Of a stretch of DNA of 64,000 nucleotides, positions 1 through 8,742 are shown piece by piece. Below the pieces are notes generated by a model. It saw only the letters and a program-made list of their open reading frames with translations, was not told the DNA's origin and made no database searches. Every line of letters starts with the position of its first letter. Position 1 is the stretch's first letter. The stretch lies in contig NZ_FXAM01000001.1 in the NCBI RefSeq assembly GCF_900155475.1, positions 359,501 through 423,500 on the forward strand. Reading direction: 5' to 3'. A program made the position numbers and the translations under genes. This DNA comes from Methylomagnum ishizawai (lineage in GTDB: Bacteria; Pseudomonadota; Gammaproteobacteria; Methylococcales; Methylococcaceae).

Positions 1-61
1 TCGTTGCTATTTCAAAAGACACCCAATAGAACAAATTTTAAGTTAAGAAGGTAGGTTAAGA

Positions 62-187
62 ATGGGAGCCATACTAGATCTGGTTGAAAAAATGAGATCC
101 CCCGTCGGTATCGTGGTCACCATCGTGATCATCGCCGTTGGCGTGTTCTTTGTTCGTTGGGTTTTCAACGACGAAGAAAAAAAGTAA
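62..187 (+). CDS. small single-pass membrane protein, 41 aa, unknown function
   Basis: This short frame starts with ATG behind a purine-rich stretch (GGTAGGTTAAG) and ends with TAA at 185-187. The product has an amphipathic start (MGAILDLVEKMRSP), one strongly hydrophobic helix at about residues 15-34, and a charged tail (NDEEKK). That is the usual plan of bacterial small membrane proteins, with the C-terminal charge probably in the cytosol. I do not recognise a family. It stands alone on the plus strand, followed by a hairpin region and then the epimerase gene. The hydrophobic pattern and Shine-Dalgarno-like sequence argue for a real gene; conservation was not tested. Confidence 0.6.
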   Translation: MGAILDLVEKMRSPVGIVVTIVIIAVGVFFVRWVFNDEEKK

Positions 188-201
188 GTATTTCGATTCG
201 C

Positions 202-262
202 GGTGGGTATAGGCTTCTCTCGAAAACGCTTTTCACCGTGTTATGAAAAGCCTATATCCGCC
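202..262. other. two competing hairpins downstream of the small membrane protein gene
   Basis: The arms at 202-216 and 248-262 can pair over 15 positions with two G-U type changes. A perfect 8-bp hairpin (GCTTTTCA at 228-235 with TGAAAAGC at 244-251) lies inside and uses part of the same right arm, so the two structures exclude each other. No T-run follows, so a simple intrinsic terminator is not shown. The remaining gap up to 464 holds nothing else I can identify. Confidence 0.4.
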
Positions 263-464
263 GTAATCGGCCAGTGAAAAGACTTTTCCTCTCCCCCACT
301 CCCCACCCATAATCTGTTCCAGAACCCTGGTTCGCCTGAAATAAACAGGTTCCAGCGGTCTTCCTCCCGCCTGTACGCCAGCCTAGGACGCATTCCACGA
401 TGCCGTTCGGTTTTCCCTCTATCCTTGGGGCGGGTTTGCCACAACATTTTAGGTTGCAAAAGCC

Positions 465-1364
465 ATGCGGATTTTCGTCACGGGCGGTACCGGCCTGATT
501 GGTCGGGCGCTGTGCAAGGCGTTATCGGAAAATGGGCACTACCTTACCGTCCTCAGCCGCGATACCGCCGCCGCCAAGCTTAAATGCGGGCCGGGTGTGG
601 AGCTCGTGGATAGCCTGGAGGTCTGGACGCCCGCTTCCCGGTTCGATGCGGTCATCAACCTGGCGGGCGAACCCATCGCCGACCGGCGTTGGTCCGAAAG
701 CCGCAAGCGGGCTTTGTGGGAGAGCCGGGTCGATTTGACCCATCGGTTGGTGGAGGCCATGGGCCGGGCCGATCAGAAACCCGCCGTGTTGATCGGCGGC
801 TCGGCCATAGGTGTTTATGGCAGTCGCGGCGACGAGACGCTGGACGAGGCTTCGACCTGCCAGGGCGAAGGCTTCAGCGAGCGCCTGTGTGCGGCCTGGG
901 AAGCGGAAACGCTGAACGCCACGGCCCTGGGCGTCCGGGTTTGCCTACTGCGCACCGGCTTGGTGGTCGCTCCACGCGGCGGATTCCTCGCCAAGATGTT
1001 GCCCTTGTTCAAGTTCGGGCTGGGCGGGCGGATCGGCGATGGCGGGCAATGGATGTCCTGGGTCCATCTCGACGACCATATCGCTTTGACCCGCTACCTC
1101 ATCGATTCCCCGCAACTCGTCGGCGTCTTCAACGCCACCGCGCCCCGGCCTGTCACCAATGCTGAATTCACGGCCCGTCTCGCGGCGGCGTTGAAGCGGC
1201 CCGCTTTATTGCCGGTTCCGGCGGGGCCGCTCCGGTTGGGTTTGGGAGAAATGGCGGAATTGCTCCTGGGCGGTCAGCGGGTCGTGCCCAAGCGGGCGCG
1301 GGAAGCGGGATTCGAGTTCCGCTTTGAAACCCTGGAGTCGGCCTTGCGCGATGTTTTGGGATAA
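465..1364 (+). CDS. TIGR01777 family NAD-dependent epimerase/dehydratase-like protein (YfcH-like)
   Basis: The 299-residue product has an N-terminal Rossmann nucleotide-binding motif (MRIFVTGGTGLIGRAL), the family block around INLAGEPI (about residues 64-71), the WSESRK segment, and the SAIGVYG region where SDR enzymes carry their active site. The C-terminal DUF1731-like part ends with AREAGFEFRF. Length and motif order match TIGR01777 (YfcH) proteins, a branch of extended short-chain dehydrogenases whose substrate is unknown; a cytosolic NAD(P)-dependent sugar-nucleotide-like role is only inferred. The ATG at 465 places the Rossmann motif at the very start. The ribosome-binding site is weak (AGG about 12 bases upstream). 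The gene is alone on its strand. Confidence 0.85.
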   Translation: MRIFVTGGTGLIGRALCKALSENGHYLTVLSRDTAAAKLKCGPGVELVDSLEVWTPASRFDAVINLAGEPIADRRWSESRKRALWESRVDLTHRLVEAMGRADQKPAVLIGGSAIGVYGSRGDETLDEASTCQGEGFSERLCAAWEAETLNATALGVRVCLLRTGLVVAPRGGFLAKMLPLFKFGLGGRIGDGGQWMSWVHLDDHIALTRYLIDSPQLVGVFNATAPRPVTNAEFTARLAAALKRPALLPVPAGPLRLGLGEMAELLLGGQRVVPKRAREAGFEFRFETLESALRDVLG

Positions 1365-1447
1365 TCTGGGTTTGGCATTTCCATATGCCGCCAAAACCGG
1401 CTGATAAACCCCACACCGGGGCGCGGTCCTGGGTTTTCATCCCACCG

Positions 1448-2917
1448 TTAGCGCCGGGTATAGCGGTGTTTCACGCCCACCGGGAAATACTCGGCATCCC
1501 CGAACGGTCTGAGTTCCATCCGGGGCGTTTGCCGTTCCGGCGGGGTGTAATTGGCGAATTCGCTGTTCAGCCTGAGCAATTGCGCCCGGATCGATTCCGC
1601 CAGCCGCGCCGCTTTCCCCATATCGGCGGCGATGCCCGGTAATAATTCCACCGCCACCCTCAATTCGCTGTCGCCCGCCGGGGTTTCCCGCACTTCCAGC
1701 ACGAATTTCCCCGTTGCGAAAGCCTGGATATCCGGTTGCTCCAGGCCCACGGCGATATTTTCCGGGTAGATATTGGCCCCGTAATACGACACCGTGAAAT
1801 CGGCCCGGCCAAACACATAGGCGAAGGGCAGGGCGCGGGTGGGCCGGGCCGGGTCCAGCCCGTAATCCGCCAGCTTCGCGCCATGGTCGGCCAGGAACGC
1901 CAGCAATTCGGCATGGCCGACGAGTCCACCCTTGTCGGCGATGTGGTAGCGGAACAGCGGCAGGCCGTTGTCGCCGGAAACCACCAGGGTGCCCTCGTGC
2001 AACTCGAAATAACGGCTGAGGGGGTCGTATTGCACCAGGGTCGGCAGGCGCGACTCGCCGAACAATTCGCGGGCGGCCTGGGGGTGTTGGGCCAGGAAGC
2101 GGCGGATGGCGATGCTCAAGGGCGTTTCGTTGCCCAGGACGCCGCCGTCGGCGGTGCCGTAGAGCGAGGCCGAGTCGTAGCACATCGCGGTCGAGCCGGT
2201 CCTTTGTCCCACCAGGCTGCGCCATTCCTCGCTGAACACCTCGCCCGCGAACACCAGTTTGATGCGGTGTTGTGGCCAATCGATGCCTTCGGCCAGTCCG
2301 GCGTCGATCACATCCTTGACGAAGGGCGGATAGCCCAGCAACACCGTCTGTTCGAAATGCGGGGCGAGTTCGCGCACCACGCGGAAGATTTCTGCCTTAT
2401 TGTTGCCTGGGGTCGCCACCAATAGCGGATAGCCCTTTTGCCCCAGATGCCAGAGGCAGGACGCGGTGTAGAGTCCGCCCACCCAATTCCCCAATGCGAA
2501 GCAGACCACCGCCAGGGTGGAGCGTTCGTGCGCTTGGAAACTGTCGCGGAACACTTGTTCGAAGCGCAGGGCGATGTCGAATTCGTGCCGGACCGAACGC
2601 GGCCAAAACGTGGGTTGGCCGGTGGAACCCGAGGATACCGCCACCCGGTCGCAATCCAACAGGCTCCCGCCCCGGCAGCGTTCCGGCAGGGGGTAAGCGT
2701 GCATGTAGTTGGGTTTGTCGGTGAGCGGCAGGCGGGCGAAGTCCTCGTAGGTGGCCACGTTTTCGGGCGCGAGGCCATGCCCGGCCAGGAAGTGGCGGTA
2801 GGCCGGGACTGTTGCCGCGGTGGCGCGGAACCAGTCGATGAGGGCGGTTTGACCGTCTAGGGCCGCGTGTTGGGCGAGGCGGTCGTCCAGGGAAGTGTCG
2901 AGGAAAGGGTTCGGCAT
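1448..2917 (-). CDS. PaaK-like adenylate-forming CoA ligase (phenylacetate-CoA ligase family)
   Basis: The product is 489 residues from the ATG at 2917; the open frame runs further upstream but that part is low-complexity Arg/Pro shadow. It contains the AMP-binding P-loop-like motif VSSGSTGQPTF of PaaK/coenzyme F390 synthetase relatives, the YDSASLYG region, and a C-terminal domain with FGRADFTVSYYGANIYPENI, the hinge used by this superfamily. Members activate an aryl or acyl carboxylate with ATP and pass it to CoA or a carrier. No aromatic-degradation genes flank it, so the substrate cannot be called. The next gene upstream (PotA-like) ends 109 bases away on the same strand. Confidence 0.75.
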   Translation of the reverse strand: MPNPFLDTSLDDRLAQHAALDGQTALIDWFRATAATVPAYRHFLAGHGLAPENVATYEDFARLPLTDKPNYMHAYPLPERCRGGSLLDCDRVAVSSGSTGQPTFWPRSVRHEFDIALRFEQVFRDSFQAHERSTLAVVCFALGNWVGGLYTASCLWHLGQKGYPLLVATPGNNKAEIFRVVRELAPHFEQTVLLGYPPFVKDVIDAGLAEGIDWPQHRIKLVFAGEVFSEEWRSLVGQRTGSTAMCYDSASLYGTADGGVLGNETPLSIAIRRFLAQHPQAARELFGESRLPTLVQYDPLSRYFELHEGTLVVSGDNGLPLFRYHIADKGGLVGHAELLAFLADHGAKLADYGLDPARPTRALPFAYVFGRADFTVSYYGANIYPENIAVGLEQPDIQAFATGKFVLEVRETPAGDSELRVAVELLPGIAADMGKAARLAESIRAQLLRLNSEFANYTPPERQTPRMELRPFGDAEYFPVGVKHRYTRR

Positions 2918-3026
2918 GGCGGTGTCCTGGGTGTGGAATGACTGGGAAATTGTCCAACGCGCACCGGGCTTGCGGAAGGCTTTTTGACCGTGGACCTGGA
3001 TTGCCCGATCCTGCGGATGTTTGATC

Positions 3027-4112
3027 CTATGCCCCGGCGGGCAACACCGTCTCCGACCCTTCCGCCCAAGCCACCGCCACCCGCTGTCCGACCCTGTAAT
3101 CCTGGTCCGCCCCGCCGCAGAACCCGCTCGCCAGCACGGTCTTGCCGCCGTCCAGTTCGACCACCGTATCCAGGCCCATGCCTTTATAGGTCTGCGCGGT
3201 GATGGTGCCCCGCAAGCGGTCCGGCGCGGCGGCTTCCGGTTCCAGCCGCAGATGTTCCGGCCTGAGCAGCACATGGATTTTATCGCCCACCGTCCAGGGC
3301 CGCCCGGAGCCGAACACGCGGTCCAAGCCTTCGACCCGCGCCGCGATCCGGCCCGGCTCCGGCAGCGCGGTGACGACCGCGTCGAGCCGGTTGCTCTCGC
3401 CGACGAACCCGGCCACGAACAGGCTGGCGGGATGTTGGTAAATCTCGCGGGGCGTGCCGATTTGCTCGATCATCCCATTCCGCATCACCGCCACCCGGTC
3501 GGACATGGACAAGGCTTCTTCCTGGTCGTGGGTGACGAACAGGAAGGTCAGGCCCAGCCGGGCTTGCAGGGCTTTGAGTTCGCGCTGCATCGCCTTGCGC
3601 AGCCGGTGGTCCAGGGCGCTCAAGGGTTCGTCCAGCAACAGCACGCGGGGCTGGTTGACCAGGGCGCGGGCCAGGGCCACCCGCTGTTGCTGCCCGCCGG
3701 ACAACTGGTGCGGTTTACGTCCGGCCAAATCCTCCAACCGGACGCCGGCCAGGGCTTCCGCCACCCGCAGGGGGATTTCGGCGCGGGGCGTTTTGGCCAT
3801 CCGCAGTCCGAACGCCACGTTGTCGAACACCGTCATATGCGGGAACAGGGCGTAGCTCTGGAATACGGTATTGACCGGGCGGCGGTGGGGCGGCCAGGTA
3901 TTGACGCAGTTGCCGTCGAGCCGCACTTCCCCGGCGTCGGGCGTCTCGAACCCGGCCAGCAACCGCAAGGCCGTGGTCTTGCCGCAGCCGGAAGGACCGA
4001 GCAAGGTCAGGAATTCGCCCTCGTTCACGGCGAGGTCCAGGCCGGGCAGGATGGTTTTGCCGTCGTAGCGTTTGACGACGGCTTGGAAGTGGACAATGGG
4101 CGGTGGGTTCAT
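3027..4112 (-). CDS. PotA-like spermidine/putrescine (or Fe3+/thiamine) ABC importer ATPase
   Basis: The 361-residue product has Walker [11 protein letters not shown]-loop [13 protein letters not shown], signature LSGGQQQR, Walker [12 protein letters not shown], switch [10 protein letters not shown] and a C-terminal TOBE-like domain with LLRPEHLRL. This is the PotA/CysA/FbpC branch of importer ATPases, and the residues around the signature fit PotA best. The ATG at 4112 overlaps the stop of the preceding glycosyltransferase gene in an ATGA, so translation is probably coupled. No permease or binding-protein gene lies in the window, so it is an orphan ATPase here; the cognate membrane subunits would have to be elsewhere. 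Confidence 0.8.
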   Translation of the reverse strand: MNPPPIVHFQAVVKRYDGKTILPGLDLAVNEGEFLTLLGPSGCGKTTALRLLAGFETPDAGEVRLDGNCVNTWPPHRRPVNTVFQSYALFPHMTVFDNVAFGLRMAKTPRAEIPLRVAEALAGVRLEDLAGRKPHQLSGGQQQRVALARALVNQPRVLLLDEPLSALDHRLRKAMQRELKALQARLGLTFLFVTHDQEEALSMSDRVAVMRNGMIEQIGTPREIYQHPASLFVAGFVGESNRLDAVVTALPEPGRIAARVEGLDRVFGSGRPWTVGDKIHVLLRPEHLRLEPEAAAPDRLRGTITAQTYKGMGLDTVVELDGGKTVLASGFCGGADQDYRVGQRVAVAWAEGSETVLPAGA

Positions 4113-5266
4113 CGGATTGGCGGAGTGGGCGCGTCGATGGCCGGGGCGAGGGCGGCGAAGCCGCAAGCGGCGAGGCAGGCCAGGATTCGCTCGCGTGAAC
4201 CGGGCACGGCTAGGCGTGGACTTTGAGCGAAGCTTACCAGCCATTCCCGGATATCGTCCGCGCAGGCCGCCTGATACTGGGCGCTGTCCCAGTACCGCCG
4301 GAGCGGGATGCCCAGCCATTCCAGGCGGTCCAGCAACAAGGCTTCGTCCAGGACGGTGAGGGCCCGGCTATCGGCGATCCTGCCCGTCGCATCCAGGCCA
4401 TAAATCAGCTGGGCTCCGCAATCCAGGTATTCGAGGCTTTGGGCGCGGGCTTGGACGAAAACCTCGGCCAGCCTGGAACTCGGGCGGCGGCACAGGACGC
4501 TGACCCGGCCCAGCGCCCGCCCGAGGAGTTGGGTGCCGTGCAAGGCCGAGCCTTCCGCGAAGATCACATGCTCGGCGACGGCGTAGCGCCTGAGTTGCTG
4601 GGCCAGGGCCACCCTTTCCGGGCGGAACACCGCCACGCCCGCCGCCGCCAGGGCGGTTTCAAGATAGCGCTCCCCGGCGAAGCGGGCGCTTTGGCCCGCC
4701 CTGGAGACGTATAGCCGGCCCCGCCGGCCCGGACGGCCCAGGCGCTTCCGGGTGAGTGTATCCAACAGGTCGAGGTAATCGGGCGCGGGGCCGATCCGGC
4801 CCAGTTGTTCGGCTTGGGGAGCGACGCGGAGGCGGGCAGCCAGGGTCGGTTTGACCAAGACCCGCGTCCGCTCCGGGGCGACGCCGAACCAAGCCAGGAT
4901 TTCCCGGAAAAAGCCGGGGGCCGTGGCCAGCGAGGTGATTTTGCGCGGCGGATTGGCCGCGAAGGCGAACACGGCGTCCGGCCATTCCGCCAGCGTTGGC
5001 AGGATACGCAAGGAGAACTCGGCGAGCTGATGGCCGAAATGGGGGACGATGGGACCGGCCCAGGCGACCGGCTCGGCCAGGATATCCTCGATGGGCAGTA
5101 TGATGGGCGGATGGTCGCAGGGCTGGCCCTTGCGGCAATGCCGCGCCGTGGTCTGGCGCTCCCAATCCGGCCACACCGGCCCGCCCTCGTGCGGCGAGCC
5201 GCCGCCCAGCAGGCGGGTATAGGGCATGATCGGCACATCGTCGAAGTATTGCAGGCGCAGTGTCAT
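4109..5266 (-). CDS. glycosyltransferase family 61-like (DUF563) protein
   Basis: The product is about 385 residues. A central block RLYVSRAGQSARF ... YAVAEHVIFAEGSALHGTQLLG matches the DUF563/GT61 pattern (YxSR motif, then the conserved EGSALHG-type loop near the nucleotide-sugar site), and an upstream GHQLAEFSLRI resembles the family's HxxE-type motif. Such enzymes add pentoses or hexoses to glycans. The start is uncertain: ATG at 5266 is used because the fold begins there, but in-frame ATGs at 5299 and 5302 would add 11-12 residues, and none has a clear ribosome-binding site. The stop overlaps the PotA-like start as ATGA. Confidence 0.6.
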   Translation of the reverse strand: MTLRLQYFDDVPIMPYTRLLGGGSPHEGGPVWPDWERQTTARHCRKGQPCDHPPIILPIEDILAEPVAWAGPIVPHFGHQLAEFSLRILPTLAEWPDAVFAFAANPPRKITSLATAPGFFREILAWFGVAPERTRVLVKPTLAARLRVAPQAEQLGRIGPAPDYLDLLDTLTRKRLGRPGRRGRLYVSRAGQSARFAGERYLETALAAAGVAVFRPERVALAQQLRRYAVAEHVIFAEGSALHGTQLLGRALGRVSVLCRRPSSRLAEVFVQARAQSLEYLDCGAQLIYGLDATGRIADSRALTVLDEALLLDRLEWLGIPLRRYWDSAQYQAACADDIREWLVSFAQSPRLAVPGSRERILACLAACGFAALAPAIDAPTPPIR

Positions 5267-5334
5267 GGAAACGGGGGGCGTGGTCGTTGGCAGGCGCATC
5301 ATAACGGTTCGGCACCGGACCGGCATCATCGGTC

Positions 5335-6732
5335 CTAGGACGGACGGCGTAGGCGTTCCGCCGCCCAGCGGTACGCCAGGGCCGTCGCCAGGACCGCGCC
5401 GCACAGGATCGCGATCAAGCACAGCGCTTTTTGGAAGGCATAATCCACCACCGCTTGGGCTTCGGTGCGGGCCTTTGCGCCCAGGCGGTCGAAACCCGCC
5501 GCCAGCCGCTCGAACCGGGCCGGGTCGGTGCTGTGGCCGAAGGCGTCGAGCAAGCCGGTCAGGCGTTCCGCTGCCTGTTCGATCCGCGCCGCCGCTGCCG
5601 TGTAGTCGGCGATGTGGAAGGGTTCCGCATCGGGCCGGGGCGGGCCGGTATCGGCGGTCAGTTGGGCGGCCACCGTGCCGAAGGTCCGCAAAGTTTGGTC
5701 GGTGGTGGCGGCCATGCGCGTTCCCGCCGTGAACGCCTGCCGGGTTGTGGAAGCCAGGGCAGTGAGGCCGCGTTGCTGGTCAGCCAGGGCGGCGAGGATT
5801 TGCGCCCGTTCGTGGCCGACGACCTCGGGCAGGCGCTCGGTGGTTTGGCTGAAGCGGTCGGCGGCGGCCGCGAGCCGGGTCGAGGCGGCGATGGCTTCCC
5901 GCAGTTCCGGCAAGCCCGCCGTTTGCAGGGCCAGCAGTTCGGTTTGCTGGCGCACCAGGTTCGGTAGCCGCTGGGCCAGGAACAAGGCCCGTTCGGCGAA
6001 CAGCCGGGTTTGGGCCAACTCGCGGGTGGCGGGGTCGAGTCCCGACAATGGATCGATATCGAGCAACCTGAACACGCTGGGGAAGCGCGATGCGTCGGTG
6101 GGGCGGCTGGCTTTGGCGATCATGCTGGAAAATCCCAGGGCGCGTACCGTGCGGAAGGCTTCCGGCGTCGGGTTGTCGCGGTGCCAGGCGGCGATGGCCT
6201 TGTGGAGTTCGGCGAGTTGTTCGGGGGCCAGGACGCCCGCGGCGATTTGCCAGATTTGCTTTTCGCCTTCGCGGCAGGCGTTGAGCAGGGGCCGGGCCGA
6301 CTCGTGGTATTCGCCGGGTATCCAATGGGTTTCCACCGTCATGCGGGTCAGGGCGACCAGGGCGGCCATGTCCAACAGGTCGGCGAAGGCGTTCTGGCCG
6401 GTGGCGACGGCCTGGATGTTGTCGGTATATTGCAATTGCAGGGTGCGCAATTCGATGGGATCGAGCTTCTGCCCGTTGCGTCGCAGCGACTCGCTGGCGC
6501 TCAGCATCGAGGCCAGGAAGTCGTCGGAGAAGCGCATCAATTGCTGTTGCAGTTCCACCGGATCGGCGGTGCCGCCGTCCTTGTGCGGCAGGATGCGGGA
6601 AATGGCCCGCTCGGGCAGGGTCAGCGTGGTTTGGAGCAGGGTGCAGCCGGAGCAGGCGACGAGCGCCAGCAAGGCCAGCGCGGCGGATGGACCCACGGCA
6701 ACCGGGCGGGGGCCACGCGGTCCAATAATCAT
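5335..6732 (-). CDS. lipoprotein with long helical domain and C-terminal membrane anchor, unknown function
   Basis: The product (465 residues from ATG 6732; an in-frame ATG at 6768 is possible) has a hydrophobic segment ending in a lipobox-like LVACSGC, then a long Ala/Leu/Gln/Arg-rich helical body with many 'R..LA..' heptad-like turns (about residues 40-430) and one transmembrane helix near the end (LCLIAILCGAVLATALAYRW). The plan suggests a periplasm-exposed helical rod held at both ends. No family is recognised. It is divergent from the Gly/His-rich gene; the two start regions are about 50 bases apart, so their promoters must overlap or lie inside the coding sequences. Confidence 0.65.
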   Translation of the reverse strand: MIIGPRGPRPVAVGPSAALALLALVACSGCTLLQTTLTLPERAISRILPHKDGGTADPVELQQQLMRFSDDFLASMLSASESLRRNGQKLDPIELRTLQLQYTDNIQAVATGQNAFADLLDMAALVALTRMTVETHWIPGEYHESARPLLNACREGEKQIWQIAAGVLAPEQLAELHKAIAAWHRDNPTPEAFRTVRALGFSSMIAKASRPTDASRFPSVFRLLDIDPLSGLDPATRELAQTRLFAERALFLAQRLPNLVRQQTELLALQTAGLPELREAIAASTRLAAAADRFSQTTERLPEVVGHERAQILAALADQQRGLTALASTTRQAFTAGTRMAATTDQTLRTFGTVAAQLTADTGPPRPDAEPFHIADYTAAAARIEQAAERLTGLLDAFGHSTDPARFERLAAGFDRLGAKARTEAQAVVDYAFQKALCLIAILCGAVLATALAYRWAAERLRRPS

Positions 6733-6782
6733 GGGCGGTGGGCCGCGGCGTATGGCCGGGTCCGCCACGGGATGGGAGGGCG

Positions 6783-7370
6783 ATGCGAGTGGTCAAGTTG
6801 ATCGGGATACTGGCCCTGGCGTGGAGCCTGGGCGGAACCGCCTGGGCCCGCGGCGGTGGTGGAGGCCATGGCGGCGGAGGACATTGGGGTGGCGGTCATG
6901 ATGGCGGGGGACACTGGGGCGGTGGATATCGCGGTGGCGGCTATGGGGGCCATGGCTATTATGGCGGTCATCCGTTCCGTGGTTATTCCAGCTTCGGGTT
7001 TTACTTCGGGCCGGGCTGGGGCTGGCCGTATTATTATCCCTATTACGCCGGTCCCCCGGCGATAGTCACGGTGCCCGCCGAGCCGCCGGTCTATATCGAG
7101 CGCGGCGATGCCGGGAGCGCCGGCCCGCGCCCATGGTATTACTGCCCGGACCCGCCGGGCTATGCGCCCTATGTCAAAGATTGCCCAGCGGGTTGGCAGG
7201 CGGTCGCGCCCGCGCCCACGGGGCAGGCGCCGGGTTATTGGTACCGCTGCGCCGATCCGCGTGGAAGTTATCCTTATATCCGCGATTGCCCTTCCGGTTG
7301 GCGCAAGGCCATCCCGGAACCCGCCGCCACGAACCCCGCCCCCAATCCCAACCCGATGGAGCCACCATGA
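6783..7370 (+). CDS. secreted Gly/His/Tyr-rich protein with two YxC...DCPxGW repeats
   Basis: The start at 6783 has a good ribosome-binding site (GGGAGGG). The 195-residue product has a signal peptide (MRVVKLIGILALAWSLGGTAWA), then a run of GGGHWGG/GGGYRGG repeats to about residue 60, an aromatic PYYYPYYAGPP stretch, and two copies of a short module: WYYCPDPPGYAPYVKDCPAGW and WYRCADPRGSYPYIRDCPSGW, each with two cysteines. The His/Gly part could bind metal; the paired cysteines probably form a disulfide in each repeat. It is coupled by an ATGA overlap to the following glycine-zipper lipoprotein, which suggests both act at the outer membrane. Confidence 0.75.
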   Translation: MRVVKLIGILALAWSLGGTAWARGGGGGHGGGGHWGGGHDGGGHWGGGYRGGGYGGHGYYGGHPFRGYSSFGFYFGPGWGWPYYYPYYAGPPAIVTVPAEPPVYIERGDAGSAGPRPWYYCPDPPGYAPYVKDCPAGWQAVAPAPTGQAPGYWYRCADPRGSYPYIRDCPSGWRKAIPEPAATNPAPNPNPMEPP

Positions 7371-7897
7371 ACCCGTCGTTCCGCTTCCTGCCCGGTATCG
7401 CCGCCCTCTTGTTGAATGCCTGCGCCACCCCGCCCAGCGGTCCCAGCGTCTTGGTGCTGCCGGGCACGGGCAAGGGTTTCGAGCAATTCCGGGGCGACGA
7501 TTACCAGTGCCGCCAATTCGCCTTGTTCCAGACCGGCGGCAAGACCGCAGCCCAGGCCGCGTTGGCGAGCGGCGTCGGGGCGGCGGTGATAGGTACGGCG
7601 GTGGGGGCCGCCGCGGGCGCGGCCATCGGCGGCGGACAGGGGGCGGCGGTCGGTTCCGGCGTGGGGCTGGCGACGGGCACCCTGGCCGGGACCGGCACGG
7701 CCCAGGCCGCCGGGGACGATGCCCAGGAGCGCTACGATATCGGCTATATCCAATGCATGTATGCCAAGGGCCATCGCGTGCCCGTGCCCGGCCATCTCCT
7801 GTACGAGGACCGCCAAAGCAATTATCCGCCGCCGCCCCCGCCCGATACCGCGCCCACCGACCCGGTGGAAGTCCAGCCGCCGCCGCCTTCCCGTTGA
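7367..7897 (+). CDS. glycine-zipper lipoprotein
   Basis: The 176-residue product begins with a lipoprotein signal (LLLNACAT) and has a central glycine-zipper region (ASGVGAAVIGTAVGAAAGAAIGGG and following; about residues 68-110) typical of small outer-membrane-associated proteins. Before it stands a conserved DDYQCRQFA segment and after it YDIGYIQCMYAKGH, both found around such zippers in gammaproteobacterial proteins; the two cysteines may pair. The tail is proline-rich. ATG at 7367 overlaps the stop of the Gly/His-rich gene, so the two form an operon. Exact function is unknown. Confidence 0.75.
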   Translation: MNPSFRFLPGIAALLLNACATPPSGPSVLVLPGTGKGFEQFRGDDYQCRQFALFQTGGKTAAQAALASGVGAAVIGTAVGAAAGAAIGGGQGAAVGSGVGLATGTLAGTGTAQAAGDDAQERYDIGYIQCMYAKGHRVPVPGHLLYEDRQSNYPPPPPPDTAPTDPVEVQPPPPSR

Positions 7898-8079
7898 TCC
7901 CCGCTTAAAATCCCCGGTTTCCGCTGGCCGTTGCTTCCCGGCGCGGCTGGGGTTCAACGCTTGCTTTGGATATTTCCATCCTCCAAAGCGAGCTTTGGAC
8001 TCCACAATGCTGGCGGCAGCCTACGAATAACGTGAAAACGTCCTACATCCGCCATGACAACATCAAGAGGAATCCCGCC

Positions 8080-8742
8080 ATGCGCCTGTTATTGGCCGAA
8101 GACGATCCCATGATCGGCAAGAGCGTCCAGATCGGACTCAAGAAAGAAGCCTACGCGGTGGACTGGGTGCGGGACGGCATCGCCGCCGAACTGGCCCTGG
8201 GCAACGATGTGTACGATTTGCTGTTGCTGGATTTGGGCCTGCCGCGCAAGAGCGGCCTGGAGGTGCTGGCGGGCCTCAGGGCCAAGAAGAACACCCTCCC
8301 GGTCTTGATCCTCACCGCCCGCGACGCCGTGGCCGACCGGGTCAAGGGCTTGGACGGCGGGGCCGATGATTATCTGGTCAAGCCCTTCGACCTGGACGAA
8401 CTCACCGCCCGCATCCGGGCCTTGCTGCGCCGGAGGGATGGACGCGCCGAGCCGGTGATCGAGCATGGCGCTTTGCGGGTGAATCCGGTCAGCCACGAAG
8501 TGAGCCTGGACGGCCAGCCCATCGCGCTTTCGGCCCGCGAATTCGCCTTGCTCAGCGCCTTGTTGGAACGGCCTGGGGTGCCCTTGTCGCGGAAGCAATT
8601 GGAGGACCGCATCTACGGTTGGGGCGAGGAAATCGAGAGCAATGCGGTGGAAGTCTATATCCACGCCCTGCGCCGCAAGCTGGGGCCGGATTGGGTGCGG
8701 AACGTGCGCGGCGTGGGCTATTTGTTGCCGAACCAGCCATGA
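8080..8742 (+). CDS. OmpR-family two-component response regulator
   Basis: The 220-residue product has a receiver domain (acidic pocket EDD at residues 7-9, phospho-acceptor Asp51 in LLLLDLGLP, Thr in ILTAR, Lys in LVKPFDLDEL) and a C-terminal winged helix (SAREFALLSALLERPG, EVYIHALRRKLG, VRGVGYLL). It is closest in pattern to the QseB/PmrA/TctD group. The start at 8080 follows AAGAGG with proper spacing; the frame's earlier ATG is not needed. It overlaps the downstream sensor kinase gene by ATGA. The gap upstream (7898-8079) presumably holds the promoter but no clear -35/-10 pair was found. Confidence 0.92.
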   Translation: MRLLLAEDDPMIGKSVQIGLKKEAYAVDWVRDGIAAELALGNDVYDLLLLDLGLPRKSGLEVLAGLRAKKNTLPVLILTARDAVADRVKGLDGGADDYLVKPFDLDELTARIRALLRRRDGRAEPVIEHGALRVNPVSHEVSLDGQPIALSAREFALLSALLERPGVPLSRKQLEDRIYGWGEEIESNAVEVYIHALRRKLGPDWVRNVRGVGYLLPNQP

